NCBI GenBank assembly: GCA_949592205.1
Contig: CATIUR010000004.1
Location: 64,825,837 to 64,889,836, forward strand
DNA length: 64,000 bases
DNA from: Helichrysum umbraculigerum
Lineage: Eukaryota > Streptophyta > Magnoliopsida > Asterales > Asteraceae
Direction of reading: 5' to 3'
This document shows positions 10,852-24,160 of the stretch, in pieces (position 1 is the first letter of the stretch; every line of letters starts with the position of its first letter). The position numbers and the translations under genes were made by a program. Below the pieces are notes generated by a model. The model had not been told where the DNA came from and made no database searches. It worked only from the letters and a program-made list of their open reading frames with translations.

Positions 10852-11075
10852 TTGCGACACAACGCTTGTGTCGCATGTTGTGTCGCATAAACCATATTGT
10901 GTCGTATTTTGTGTCGTACCATTATGTCGCACCGTGTGTCGTAAACCAAATACGACACAACCCTTATGTCGCTATTGATTTAGCATCGAACGCTTATGCG
11001 ACACAACTCTTGTGTCGCATTCCTATGCGACACAACCCTTATGTCGCATGACAAACTTTTGTGTCGCATATTGTG
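10852..11075. repeat. Array of TTGTGTCGCA / TGCGACACAA repeats in both orientations
   Basis: More than a dozen copies of a 10-mer (TTGTGTCGCA and its complement, with TGTCGTA variants) are packed into 220 bases of the solo LTR leader. Because both orientations are present the array can fold into several alternative hairpins. Confidence 0.9.
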
Positions 11076-11911
11076 TCGCAAAACACAGAAAACTCAGATT
11101 TTTACTAAGTGTCGAGACTCAAAATTTATCACTCGATTTTACCCGAATTCAGATCCCAGATGCGTTTTTCACCAAAGCAATATAGTAGAAATAAAAAAAT
11201 TTCGAGCTGACCTGGCATCTCGACCCCAGCCAGGGGCCAGCCCCTTGGACCCCGCCAGGGGCGCTGCCCCCGGACCCCCGTACTTAGATTCCGTAAGCAC
11301 ATTTCTCACCAAGTGTCAAACTTGTATGACTTCAAAACGCTTATATGATACAACTTTTCAAACATAATGGAATATACTTTTCAAGTATAACACTTCGAAA
11401 TCAATGTGATAACATCATGACTATTATTACAATTAATCACCAACGGACCGTACACGTTTTCAAACACTTAACAAATCAACCAAATCGTAGTAATTTGGAC
11501 ATATATAGTTGTATAACAACTACAATGGTAGTCCTTTGAGATACCGACTCACGTTTATAACCATCGCGTGTCGTGGACACCCTCAGGTTACAAGTCTTTG
11601 GACTTCAATACTCGGCTAATCAACTCAAGTTTATTAAGTTAAACTCACACGACTCAGGTGAGTCTCATAGCCCCTCTTTTTACTGTTTTACTCAGGGGTG
11701 TGATACAATGCTTATTTTTAACATGTGAACGCAAGTACAACTTTTATATACTACATGAGTTTTACACACTAATCATTTAAAGTCCTCCGTCAGCATAGTT
11801 GTTAATACGTTGTAGCGTGAATATTAGTATATGGTACCATATAGGATTGACCCTCCTCGTCCGGGTTAGCAAGCACTAACCGGGTAAACGGACGTACTAA
11901 TATTTGGGAAG

Positions 11912-12237
11912 AGGGTTAATAGACAATTTCGTTACTGTACTTTCCGAAAAAGTTCAATTTAGTTACCGAACTTTTATTTGGTTCAATTGAATTACTGAAC
12001 ATTTAAATAATTGATCAAATTGTTACTCAAGTTTCTAATCATACACATATTAGTTACTGTAGTTTACGAAAATGTTCAGTTTCGTTATCGAACTTTCATT
12101 TTTTTGGAATAAAAAACGAGGATTTTACACTTGTAAACCGGTTTTGTAAGTTCAGTAATTCAATTGAACCAAATAAAAGTTCGGTAACTAAATTGAACTT
12201 TTTCGGAAAGTACAGTAACGAAATTGTCTATTAACCC
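11912..12237. mobile_element. MULE-type MITE nested in solo LTR, TSD TTTGGGAAG
   Basis: Starts AGGGTTAATAGAC and ends GTCTATTAACCC. The arms are inverted copies of about 88 bp with essentially no mismatch seen. The 9-mer TTTGGGAAG occurs on both sides (11903-11911 and 12238-12246). It lies inside the predicted leader intron of the LTR. Confidence 0.9.
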
Positions 12238-12772
12238 TTTGGGAAGACGAATGTTGATTAGGCATTCGTGGAGGCACCTCGCCCGAAATTCTCTATAGGG
12301 GACCCGGCCCTCGAGTTAAGTTCAACTATGTGCTCATGGCTGTATACCTGAATACATATACATTATCAATTGCTAGATGCAATTCAATTATTTAAATCTT
12401 GCGGTTCATACTATATTACTTGATTTCAAACCTGTGAGCTCACCAGCTTTAGCTGACCCATTTTAGCATGTATCGCAGGTACCAAGCAGTAGGTTGTTTC
12501 TGCTCAGGACTTTTAGCTCGAGTCAGCATGCAGACGTTTGAGATTTTCTTGCATTAGTATATTTTGTACAATTATTATGTACTGAAATCTCCTTGTATTT
12601 AAACTTGAGCTATGTAAAGCTATGAATGTTGTAAACATTTCAATGTCAATATATTTTTTGTTAAAACGACGCATATAGAGTCGTTTACTATATATCTTTG
12701 TGCTTTGTTATTGATTAGTAACACCCAAATCGTGCTTCCGCAAACCATTAAAGTTGGGGGTGTTACACAAGA

Positions 12773-13734
12773 TCATTATTATAGGCAGATTCGCGGATCG
12801 ATACATGTGTTAGATAAAAGATTGATGAAAATTAATGATCATGATTGCTTGATGTTACAACTGTCATTGTGTTTTAGTTATAGACATCGTTTCTTTCTTT
12901 CTTTCTTTCTTTTTTAATTTTTTTTTTGTGTGTGTTATTTTTATTGAGCTTTGTTTCTATAATAGTAACAGTATGTGTGAAATATGAACGTGAGATTGTT
13001 TGATTTTGGGTTTTTAGCTGACCAACTAATTTACATAAAAGTAAGAATCATAAAGCGTCATCCTTTGTTACATTGCTTTTTAGTCTAAAATTTTTATTAA
13101 AATGTGAGCAAGCGTTATCAACAATATAACAAAGTTTAGTGTCAATCACTTTGATGTTTTGTAAATGTTGTCTTGACCTCGATATAATGCTTGCTTTGCT
13201 CTTCCAACCAGAATGAGTAGTCTGCTGCAAAAGCCGGTAATCTATAATAACATAACTACTATAAAGGAACGAATTTCGGTATTATAACGTTTTATATACA
13301 GTCAGTCTTAGATTTATGTAACAATCAAAAATTGATACAAAAGAAAAAGAAAATTAAAGTTAAGTTATTACTAATTGAAAACATAGCCATATAATAGTAA
13401 TATAATAATGTTACTTTTCTAGCCAACTATATTTTTAAAATATGAATGATTCATACACCCCCAAAAATTATCCATACATCACTAACTGTATTTACAGTGT
13501 TATACTGTACAACACCTTAAAACAAATTAAGTGATGCACGAATAATTTTTAGTGGTGTAAGGATCACTCTCATATTTGATTACATTATAAAAACCGGTCA
13601 CAGAACAACTTACAGAGCCCATATAATTCTTACAGTACATTAGCAATCTCAAGCCATTAAATTACATATAAATACGTTGATTAAAAATTGCACTTGAACC
13701 TCCCTTTAACTTTAATATGGTGCCAAATAATAAG
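12773..13734. other. Intergenic, no gene seen
   Basis: AT-rich sequence with short poly-T and CTTT runs near 12890-12925. I see no frame or RNA gene that can be supported. Confidence 0.5.
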
Positions 13735-14690
13735 TTTGATAAAAAGGAGAGAGGAGAAGGTATATAATGAGGAGAAGTGAGAAGAATGTAATTTTTCAAA
13801 ATTAGAATGTAAAATGCAGTAAAATTCACATTAATTGCACTTAAAATGCAGTTGAGTATTTTTTTCTTTTTTCTCTTTCTTATTTTTTTGTTTTCGATCT
13901 ATATTTTTTAACATATGAATATAAAATGTAACATAGTTTGCATTAATTGAAATTAAAATGCAATAGTGTAAAAGTGAAGTAGAAATAAATATATAAATAT
14001 TTGTTATAATGTGAAATAATGTAAAATGCAGTAAACTAACTGCATCTTAGTCTACTGAATTTTAGACTACTGCATTTTGTAAAATGCAGTAAATTTTTCA
14101 GATCTGCTTTTAGATCTAGATCTCAATTTTCAGATATACTTTTAAATCTAGATCTCAATTTTCAGATATACTTTTAAATCTAGATCTCAATTTTCAGATC
14201 TACCTTTTCATATATACATTTTCAAATATATTTTCTCTTAGATCAATATCAAGTGGTGGTAGTCTATATGACGACGGTGGTGGTGGTGGTGGCGGCGGTT
14301 GTGGTGACGACGGTGATGGTGACGGCGGAGCAATGGGAGATAAAATAGGCAGAGTATAGAGAAAGAAGATGATCTATGGTGGTTCAAGGCGACGGTGGTG
14401 GTCACTTGTGGTTGTAGAATGATGGTAGAGATGGTGGTGGTGGTTAGTTTTTGTAGAAAGAATGTGAGAATTGTGGAGAGAAGTTAGAGAAAATGTTATA
14501 GAAAGAGAAGATGATACTTTAAAAGTAAAATGATGATGAAATATGAAAAGTAAGAGGAATGGATTTATAATATTGGAAAAGTTGAGGGGTAAAAATGAAA
14601 TATTAAAATGACATATGACACGTTTTTATTGGATAAATTCATTCCTCTCACTTCTCTTCATAAGAGGTCTTCTCCTATGATCCTCCACCT
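13735..14690. mobile_element. Possible non-autonomous TIR element (~950 bp)
   Basis: GGAGAAGGTATATAATGAGGAG near 13753 is matched on the other strand by the end near 14640-14690 (GGAGAAGACCTCTTATGAAG). This gives imperfect inverted ends of about 45 bp. The interior has three 32-bp repeats around 14100-14200 (TCAGATATACTTTTAAATC) and a GGT-rich patch at 14262-14330. The ends resemble those of the 55134 element, so a MULE relation is possible but unproven. Confidence 0.4.
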
Positions 14691-14907
14691 AAAAAGAAAT
14701 ACTATGTGGGTTAGTTAAGAGTTAAGACTATACTCAAGTGTAGATTTTATATTATCAAAAATGTAAATGGAGCCTAACAAATATATTATCACAACAAGTA
14801 AAAAGAAATTCATGAAAATATATTAACCTTATAATATTACTTTCTTGTGTAACATTAAGAAATAAGGTATCAATAATATGCAAGATAAAATTGAGATGCT
14901 CAATCAT

Positions 14908-15773
14908 TAGTGGCGGTACCAGAAAAATATTCGAAGGGGGCAAAATTTAATAGTGTATATTAGATCTGGGTCATCAACTTGATTTTTTTGCTTTAACCAA
15001 AACTATATATTTTAGTTGAACCAAAGTAAATTTGGTTTGACATCAAATTCAAAATTTTAATTTCATGGATAACATATAGCTACTCATATAATTAACATAA
15101 ATTCTAAATCGAATATGCTTAAGTTTAAAATGTATATATAGCAAAAGTGTAACACATTAACATATGTAGATTATGAAGAAAAGGAAGGCAAAATTTAATA
15201 GTGTATGTTGGATCTGGGTCATCAACTCGATTTTTTTCTTTAACCAAAACTATTTTAGTTGAACCAAAGTAAATTTGTTTCAACATCAAATTCAAAATTT
15301 TAATTACATGGATAACATATAACGTATACTCATATAATTAGCATAAATTCTAAATCAAGTATGCTTATGTTTAACATGTTTATATAGCAAAAGTGTAACA
15401 ATTATTATATGTAGATTATGAAGAAAAGGAAAAAATTGTAACCATTAAGATTTATAATTTAACAATTATGTTGATTTAAAATAGTATTACATTGATTATA
15501 TGCAATGAAAAAAAAAAAGAATGATTAAACATAAAGGGGAAAAAAATTAAAATTAATGTAGTAAAGAGGGATTGAACTTTAGACCTTTTAATTACCAAGT
15601 TCACTACCCAACCACCAAGCTAAACACGCAAATAATGACTATTGAAACTGTATTATATTTATTAGTTATGAGGGCAATATGAAAATTATACCGAAACCTA
15701 CGAAATTTTTCTAGACTCGTAAAAACTTCGTGGGGGCGGGTGCCCACCCTTCCCCACCATAGTACCGCCCTTG
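14908..15773. mobile_element. hAT-like non-autonomous element, TSD TCAATCAT
   Basis: The ends TAGTGGCGGTACC and the complement CAAGGGCGGTACT match at 9 of 13 positions. The 8-mer TCAATCAT is duplicated exactly at 14900-14907 and 15774-15781, the size typical of hAT insertions. The interior carries a direct tandem duplication of about 245 bp (14940-15187 and 15188-15432) and no transposase. Confidence 0.75.
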
Positions 15774-15781
15774 TCAATCAT

Positions 15782-18352
15782 AACATCTTCAAATCTCTAT
15801 CTTCCATCAACAATAAGCACACCTATTAACCATCTTATAAGAAATAAGTAATTGCAGAATATTTGTTCTTTCAGCCCAAAAAAAAAAAAAAAAAACCGAC
15901 AACATAGTTAAAGGTAAGATCTATAAACTTTTGATTTCTAACACTAATAATTTACCAAAGACTAATTTCTTTCCAAATGGCAAAAAAACAAAAACGAACT
16001 TTAAATAGAGATATACAAAAAAAGAAAGGAAAAGAAACTCATTTGATAAACTTTCTTCTAAAGTACAACTCTACATTAAACACAATGCACAAAAAAATGG
16101 AACGGGTCAAACTATGCTCACTAACTCATCTTTATTTACCAAATCTTAACCCAACTTTTGTACACAGTGCACAACGAATACACGCTATAGAATCACTCAC
16201 AACCCATGTAGTAAGATGTATCAACTACATATTCAATACATACAAAGTCAGGCTTATAGATTAGAAACCTTACCTTTAACCATAATCAGATTGATCAGAG
16301 CATGGATGTAGTAGTTGGTGCTGCAAATTCAGTACAAAATAAGTCTATGAATCGAACTATAATCAGTACAAAATAAGCCTATGAATCGAAACATAATCAG
16401 TACAAAATTAACCTTCATCTCTGACTCTCAAACTCATTTCATATCGATGGCATATCAAAGAAGCTACCCATATGACACGGGCAGCTTTTACTTCAAATAT
16501 TCAGAAATTATCATGTATTAGACAATTAGGTCATACAAATAAGTAACTAACCAGTCCAACTAAATCAAGTAGCATAAACATACACATCCAATGGTAACAA
16601 ATGAACCAAGCGCATATTATAACTAATGAAAAGTACGAAAATATATCTGAATTAGAATTAAAGCACGAATAACAAATGAATGAAGGCCAATAACACATAC
16701 TAAATGCAAAAAGAACAAATAAAATCTCAATCATATCATAATAAGATCGAAAAACTTTTAACATCAAAAAACCATTAGATAACTTTCAGCTAAATAGTTA
16801 TATGAAACTACCAACGTCTTACCTTCATTGAACTTTGGAGAGGTAGTTACAAATTACCTTCATCATCGCATCTTTAAATCATCTACCTTCATCACAATAA
16901 CCCACATAGGACCTAATTAGTAACGAAATCAGTGTTAAAAGGTGATACAAAACTGTAAAATATAGGGAATGGTAATAAAAACCCCAGGAACAGATAGTCT
17001 TAATTTTTGTGAATTCCCTCCATTTTCCTCTTTAAGATTGAGGCAACTAACAACCAAGCTTCAAAAGACGAAACAAATAAGCAAATATATACAAGATAAA
17101 CAAAAAAATAAACAATTGAGACAAAACGAAGAGGAAAACATGAAAAGAACCCTACAGTTAACATGAAAAATGTTGGTCCTCATGCCATTTTATACCTTTC
17201 CAACATCACAAAGCACATTATAGTTGCATCAGAGCATCCAAATATTGTCACATATCTGAAAGAAGCTAATAGACAAATCAGCCCATTCATAAATAAATGA
17301 GTTGGAACTGCCACCCGTAGAATACACATGCTTATTCAAATGGTCTGCTATTGATACTAAAGCTTAAGTATAAACCTGGAAGACGAAACATCCTTGGCTT
17401 CAGCATATACAGCTTTCAGAAACCTAAGAACAGTCCACCCAAGTTAATCACTGCCTTTTATGTTCTTTGCACACGAATCTGGTCCACCTCCACCACCCAT
17501 TGGAGCTTGTGCTTCTACCCATTTCAAAAAATGCAAAAAAGATAACGTAAGACCCATTGAATGTGAAACGATAACTACATGGTTTGATCCTTAAGTTGTT
17601 TTGCTTTCTATCTTCCTTCTGATGTCGTTTTAAAAACAATCGTCTCTTCTGGCAAAGTAACCTGCCATTAGGCCATGAACTCCAGAGTCAATGATCAAAC
17701 CATGTCTCAGAATCTCAGCAATAAAAATAATCATTATTTTGCAATAATAAACATACAAAGGGGACTAAGAACATGTCACTATTTCTTTTAATATATAGAA
17801 TGTTCATCATTTATATATAAAACAAATTCTAAATAAAGTCACACCACACGAAAAACTAATAACTTGTTTAAAAAGGTTGCTGCTACCCAAAACCAATTTT
17901 AAACTACTACGTAGAAGAAGCTGAAAACACACAATTCATTTTTTACAGCACTGTATTTGTTTAACAGAATCCATTTTTTACGGCCAACATAGTAGTCATA
18001 AACTGTTTTCTTAATGCTTGTTGCCTCCTAAATAAGTTATTCCAAAAGTCAAAACAATATTATAATAACATATTACAAAGCTTATATTGGGTACATAGTA
18101 AACACCTCTGTCACTTGCATTTACATGGACATCTCACAAAGTACAAACCCAAAAAAAAAAAAAACATCGATCATTAAATTAGTTTTAGAAGTACTAATCT
18201 GGTGAAATAGTGAAACTATATAAACAATCTACCAACATCAGTATAACAGAATAAATCAAATTAATTGCCTTCACCACTATTAAACAAAGATACAGCTCAT
18301 TATATCATGGATATTTTCCACACACAATTCGGTTATGAAGTCAGGTGTATAC
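15782..18352. other. Intergenic or intronic region, no gene seen
   Basis: 2.5 kb of AT-rich sequence with only short incoherent frames. A 34-bp repeat (CAGTACAAAATAAG...) occurs 2.4 times at 16330-16410. It could be intron or UTR of the RPA-like gene whose first exon lies at 18353-18505 on the minus strand, but no further exon is recognisable. Confidence 0.4.
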
Positions 18353-18505
18353 CTCTTGATCCATAAGGATCATCTCCAGTGATGCCACCTGAGTCGGATT
18401 GTTGGTGTACGACTGCTTCCACAACAGCAACACTTTGACACAGATTTTCCAATCGTGCCGTTCACCATGGATGAGATTGAGGGGTGTAAATCCTTTCGCT
18501 TCCAT
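18353..18505 (-). pseudogene. First exon of an RPA-like OB-fold protein (gene fragment)
   Basis: From an ATG at 18505 the minus strand encodes 51 residues ending in ILMDQE, followed by a GTATAC donor. The text (GFTPLNLIHG, then KVLLLWKQSYTNNP, then LEMILMDQE) fits the first OB-fold strand pattern of plant RPA 70-kDa-like DNA-binding proteins, a large family that also includes Helitron-borne copies. No second exon is found downstream, so this is either a fragment or a gene with a very long first intron. An (AT)n tract begins about 65 bases upstream of the start codon. Confidence 0.5.
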
Positions 18506-18564
18506 CGTCGTTCTGTTCGCTAATTTCGTGTATATGGTGCTTACGAAATTAGGGTAACATATAG

Positions 18565-18570
<6 letters not shown>

Positions 18571-18626
<56 letters not shown>
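18571..18626. repeat. (AT)n microsatellite
   Basis: About 28 AT units immediately upstream of the RPA-like exon. A second AT tract of similar size lies at 18837-18889. Confidence 0.97.
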
Positions 18627-18631
<5 letters not shown>

Positions 18632-18831
18632 AGAATTGAGGCGGGAGTTCATCTCGATTTTGAAAATTGAGAGCCGAATCATGTTATTATGCCGAGATAA
18701 ACTCCAGTTTGTTAGCGATCTGAGGGAGGAACCGGATGTTTGTTGGTTGGTGCCGTGTATTGCTCCCCTTTTTATTGATATTTTCTTTTTATCCAATATC
18801 CCAAAATATTGTTGACTTATTTAACACATGG

Positions 18832-18836
<5 letters not shown>

Positions 18837-18889
<53 letters not shown>
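18837..18889. repeat. (AT)n microsatellite
   Basis: About 26 uninterrupted AT units. The sequence from here to 19577 holds no gene I can support; a phrase CATCTTTAGACACAG is repeated at about 19229 and 19329. Confidence 0.95.
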
Positions 18890-18893
<4 letters not shown>

Positions 18894-19577
18894 ATTATGA
18901 ATTTTGAGTTTCAAATTTTGAACTGCGTTTATGTTTTTGAAATTTAGAAATTTAATTTTAAAATTTGAATTATTTAAGTTCCTATAATTTCGCAACAGAC
19001 ATTGAGGATAGGGGTAATATAGTAAAATTAGACGATGAAAGATGAGATATTACGTAAACAATGCTGTTAATCTAAATCAGCGGTTCAATTGATTTATCAA
19101 AATCATTTAATGGGTGAGATCAAGTCAAACGAATCTAAATTAAAAATGTATACATATTAAGACTCGTCCAATAATAATAAAAGGAGATACATCCTACCTT
19201 AGAATAATTCAAAGTTAATGAATAATACATCTTTAGACACAGTTTTCTTATTATCACTTATTACCCTTTACTTTATCTGAATCACCAACATAGGACACTT
19301 AGAAGAGACATACTTCATAGAATAAGGCATCTTTAGACACAGTAGAAACACATCTCTTTTTTCAAGCTGGATATTTTCCTCGATAACATTCGATAATTTT
19401 TTCTCTTTAATCATTTTGTCGCAATCATATTGTACCGAAAACATTGTTAGTGTAGCATTTTCTCTTCAATGAAAAGATTGATGTGGATTTTGCATTCTAC
19501 ACTTTTTGAAACTCAAGATGACATGGGTTTATATTTATATATTTATAATGAAACACTTCAAGCTCATATTTGTTTAC

Positions 19578-20384
19578 TAATGATATACATATCACCGCCT
19601 CCGATGCCAAACCATAGAGCAGGTTTGAGTCTTGAATATGTCACGCAGGGCTGACACCCATTTCCGAGTTGGCACTTACTGGCCTCGGACACCAGTCCAC
19701 AAGGAAGCTCGAGTCCGGAACGCACAATGATATACAAATCATTACCTCTGTGTCGGACCACGGAACAGATCTGAGTCCGAAATATGTCACCTAGTAGCAA
19801 TGGCATTCACTTCCGAATTGGCATCTACCGACGTCGGACTACGGAAGCCGGTTCTGGCTCGATAAATATTAAGGACACAGCGTCCATTCTGAGCCGAGCC
19901 TCATCAGGACCGGAACGCGATCCCACTGTCGGGGAGCAACACTTATAGAATTGTGAGCACACATGTGTCCATGACGGCATCAGAATCACACATTCCGCAT
20001 GACTCGACATTCTCTGAAAAAAGTACAATCAGTGAACGTTATATGCAGGTACTATATGTATGGCTTACCCATTAACCTGGTCGGGTCATTCTATTGATCC
20101 ATGTCAGCTAAGGTACAGAGGATGTTCCCCATGCTCATAATCCCAACGCCCATCTTTCTATAACATTATAGAAGCTAGGGTTTGGCTATAAATATTAGTG
20201 TTTGGTTTCCATTTCAAAACAACACCTCACAAATTTTCAGAGCAATTCTAACCATAATTGCTCTCCAAGAATTGAGTTTCATCGCCACCCTCGATTGACT
20301 GAGTCTCGATACTGGGTTTGCACGTTAATCGGAATGTGATAAGATTGATTCCTCATAAACCATCATCATCATTGTACCCCATTG
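19578..20384 (+). mobile_element. Decayed LTR/promoter region of a Tat-type Ty3/gypsy element
   Basis: A GC-richer block precedes a gag-like region. It holds a direct duplication with a period near 149 bp (from about 19578 and 19727), a TATAAATA box at 20187-20194, and a possible primer-site remnant at 20383-20395 (GACGCCATCCACGG, cf. TGGCGCC-type sites of Tat elements). The 5' LTR border could not be located. Confidence 0.45.
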
Positions 20385-20459
20385 ACGCCATCCACGGTTT
20401 GATTTATCAGAAAACGACCACTTTACCACCGTCCGTACGTCGGAAAACCACTTTTCACG

Positions 20460-23400
20460 ATGGTTACTGCTTCACCCAGCAATGGTAGTGGCGACGGTGT
20501 TAACGCTAATCTGCCACCACCACCGTCGTTGGCCGATCAATCTCCTTAGACCACTGTCGCTCAACAAACCCCGCATTCGTCTGCTTGAGGCCCGACGGTG
20601 GGGCACAGGATTGATCCGCGGCAGTTACTGTTTAGCCAGAATGATTCTGATTATGCCATTGAGAATCTGGCGCCTAAGTCCATCTCTAGCGCCGAAGCCC
20701 AACAGCTGTTGGCACAAATGGGCTTCGTGGTAGTGACCGAACAGCGGACCCCAACGTTGTCTTCACCATGGCAGGCTGCGCCTCCGCCACCTGTTCAACC
20801 AAGTGGAACAATGGACAGGGCTGCAAGCCGCAGAATGCTGGCCGACCTGATCCTCAGTGCGGCGCCACTAGAGTCAATCCCAATATGTTCTAATGAGTCG
20901 GTAACGAATACCATGATCGTAAATTTTTATTCCACCATCCAAGGTGAGAAGGTGAAGAAGCCAGTTATGGTTTCGACCACCACTGCTAGGTTCGCTACCA
21001 AAATAGAAAATCATCCGTTGCCAGCAAAGCTCACCATACCAATGACCATTGGCACTTATGCCGGAGACTCTTTTCCGGAAGATTTCCTGCAAAGGTTTAA
21101 GGGTGCAATCAAAATAGAGCATTGGGAGGATGCGGTTTCCTGCCATATGTTCCCACAAGTCCTACAAGCGAACACTCGTAGTTGGTTTGAAAAGTTATCG
21201 GCATCTAGCGTCGTCAGCTATGCCAATATGAAAAAGTATCACAATATGAAAAAGCACACCCTCACTCACCTCGATTGCTACTAGATCAAACAGGGAACTC
21301 GGGAATCATTGAACGAATTCATCACCCGTTTCACAAGCGAGTGTCAGAAAATTCAGGACCTACCGCTGAGTCAACAGATCGTCGGTTTTATATACGGCAT
21401 TGACAAGGACCGTTATCCCACACTTTACTTTCGGTTGAAGAGGAAGTTGCCGAAAGTGTACTCCGAAGCCATTGCAATTGCTACTGATTACTTGCGGTCT
21501 GGCAAGGATACAGAATTGCACAAGGCATCGGCTCGGGACCCGAACCGCGGTGACCGGGATTGTTTTCAGGGTCGTCCGCACGAGGGGGATCCGGCTCCGG
21601 TCGGCATGACAACAACAGGACGGATTTTTGTCATGACACGCGACATGATAATAGCCACGGTGATCAGCGTGACGTGGCGAGGCGTCAACCGTATGACAAG
21701 AACTCTTTGTTGACTTCACTGACAAAGTCTCCAAAGGAAATACTACTTACTGAGTCTGTAGTGCGGAGTACGTTTAATCCTCCACCCCCAATGGAGCATC
21801 GTGACGTTCCAAAATTAGGAAGTACTGTTATTTCCATGAGGAATACGGTCATGATACTGACGACTGCAGGCAACTCAAGAAGGAAGTGAAAGCAGTCATC
21901 CAGGCCGGTAAGCTTAATCATTTGCTGCTGGAAAGAAGTTCAAGAAAGCAGACAGTTCAAAAACTTACAGTTGGCAGAAGAAAGATGATCCCAGGGACTC
22001 CCCGGATGCCGTCATTCATATGATTCAATCGGTGGGTGATGCATGTGAAAGCGCGTCTTGTTATATAATTTATAAAGTACAGGAAATACCAATCAATACT
22101 ATCACACAACCAGGCAAGAATACCTGATCGGAATAGTATAGCTATGGTAAGTCCAGGTCGATCTCAGGAACACAGGAATGATGGTTTATTTGTTAAATAA
22201 GAAATAATAATTAACTAATAAAACAGTAAAAAGGGGGATGTTTTAGTTCCGTTCGAACATAAGATTTGTAAATAATAATTAAAACTAAATAAAAATTAAA
22301 ATTAAAATAATAAATAGAGAACAATAGGAAGGAATAAGTAATTGTATAATTAATTTCACTCAGATTCATATCTCCCGATTCATTACGTATTGATTATCTA
22401 ATTGTGATTCTTTTATATCAATTTAATACCAAATTCTTCAATGATACTAAATTGAATGTAAACTAGCCAACGGTTCGGGTCCAACTAATTCCTACAACTT
22501 AGGGTCCAACATTAAACATTAATTCAATGTCACAAGATGATCAGTCAATTGTGTGCCTTTCCCTAAATTGAGCATTAAACATTCACAACTTATTATAATT
22601 AACTCTAGTGGTATGACTCAACAATACCCAAAAATTTCTTGTTGTCTTATTCATTTTAAAGTAGATAATTATCATTTACTCAACCTATCAAACTCAATCT
22701 ATTTAGCAATGACCAAAACCCTATAGTTATGACCATCAATAATTAATAACATTAAAGGAACTCAATCTCATCAATCTTATTAATCACGTTGAGCAACAAT
22801 AATTACTAGTTACCAATAAACAAGGATTTACGAGCAATATAATAGTTTTCAATTAAATAACTTAGTCAATACGCAATAATAATCGTTCAATAATCATAAT
22901 CCGAGTTTAATCAATTACACAATCACATAAAATATTCAAATCATCATAAGATAAATAAAACTCATATTTATAAATACCAAAATCATCAATAATATTGAAT
23001 AAATGAAAGTAATAACAAACCGAATAATGAATCACGCAAAGATCAATTGAAATGGATTCAACCTTCACTTTTTGTGCTTCCCAAACGCTCTTTAAACTTG
23101 AAATAATAAACCCTAACCTAAATATTTTGTAACCCTAAAATAAATATATACAAAAGTGGTCTGCGTGAATTTTTAGCAGCGGCTAAATAAAAGTTTCGTA
23201 CCCTGCAAGACAAACTCTCCGCCTCATGTTTTCCCATTTTTTTCCTGCGCTGGCCTTTGGGCTGTTGACTTGAGTTTTAACTTGGAACTTTACGTTGGAT
23301 TGGGCCCAGCTTTTGCTTCTGCGTACGTGAAGCCCAATTTAATTAAAAATGCATCTTCAATCCTTCGGCCTTCACGTGACTAGATAGCTAGCTAGCTTCT

Positions 23401-24160
23401 AAAATATCTTTTTTTTATTACTCCGTCCGATATTAATTCTTCTATTTTGACTTTTGACCATTTATGCGTTTGACTTGGCTTTTGACTTCTTCACGTGATC
23501 TACAAAGTAAAACAAACATCACATATCATCATTTGTATCAACTCCCTTAACGTTAGTTTTACTATTTACATATTATTATAATAACTAACTAAGTTTATTA
23601 CTATGTATTAATTATACTACTATATTATTATTATTTAGCCAAACTAATTATTTAGTCCAACTCATAAACTCTAATAAATATACAATCTAACTATTTTTAC
23701 TCAACTCATTTAACTTTTCGAACTCAAATATTTACAAACTTTATTTATTTTTATCATTCTTTTAACCACTTTGTCCTACTCAATTTAGATACAATCAACT
23801 TTTATACAAAAATTACTTTATTTGCTATATTTCTATTCATTTTCTAATTTAAACTCTATTTCTACCTATTTTATAAATATGAACGAAATACATATATTTT
23901 ATCAAGTAAATGTAATAAAAGTATACACAAACTAGGGAATATTAGTATATAAATATAGTACTATTTGATGCTATCAGTGGGTACGGGTATGAAAAGGAAG
24001 GCTGATACACTTCTGGACAAGCAGCTGATGCCGATATCCTTCCCGCCACTGCGGAGTGCTATACTTTCGGAGCCTGTTTTCATCACAGCTCGTATAGCCA
24101 ATTGCCAAGTCTCCAGGATCTACACAGACACTGGCAGTGCCGTTGAAGTTATGTATGTTG
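20460..24160 (+). pseudogene. Tat-type gypsy gag-protease, degraded and interrupted
   Basis: From an ATG at 20460 the frame encodes a gag of the Athila/Tat branch. Recognisable parts are the DSFPEDFLQRFKGAIKIEHW core, the SLNEFITRFTSECQKI block, and a CCHC-like region near 21810-21860. In-frame stops lie at 20547-20549, 20586-20588 and 21282-21284, and frameshifts follow after about 21540. The text is split by a 1.9-kb insertion at 22043-23965. Beyond it, 23983-24160 resembles the start of the Tat protease (PISFPPLRS, then DTGSAVEVMY with the catalytic DTG). No reverse transcriptase or integrase follows, because Athila-like sequence begins near 24161. A dead element. Confidence 0.65.
22043..23965. 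mobile_element. 1.9-kb insertion in the Tat gag-protease, TSD (T)GATGC
   Basis: Tat-derived text ends at GGTGATGC (22042) and resumes after a second TGATGC at 23966-23971, giving a 5-6 bp duplication around 1923 bp of foreign DNA. The insert is AT-rich with no frame. Near its left end it has CATGGTAAGTCC-like text comparable to the left part of the Athila-like LTR. A solo LTR is my best guess, but TG...CA ends are not evident. Confidence 0.5.

Larger units (their letters stand above)
9925..12767 (+). mobile_element. Solo LTR of a Tekay-like Ty3/gypsy element, TSD CAAGA
   Basis: The LTR begins TGTAACACCC and ends GGTGTTACA. The identical 5-mer CAAGA flanks it at 9920-9924 and 12768-12772, so it is a solo LTR left by LTR-LTR recombination. 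Its start is a diverged relative of the 26403 LTR, with matching order of blocks. It has a CGGGAAAACGAACAC block near 10395, a palindromic repeat array at 10852-11075, and a GC-rich patch at 11217-11284. A CAGGTGAGT donor with hairpin lies at 11655-11705 and an acceptor ends at 12478. A 326-bp MITE is nested inside. Without the MITE and its duplicated target the LTR is about 2.5 kb. Confidence 0.92.

Noticed and set aside
15977..16264. 95-codon plus-strand frame starting MAKKQKR
   Set aside because: Biased composition typical of AT-rich non-coding DNA, no recognisable domain, no splice or promoter context.
21360..21734. Antisense and alternate frames over the Tat gag
   Set aside because: Shadows of the gag reading frame in GC-richer sequence; the sense frame carries the gag motifs.
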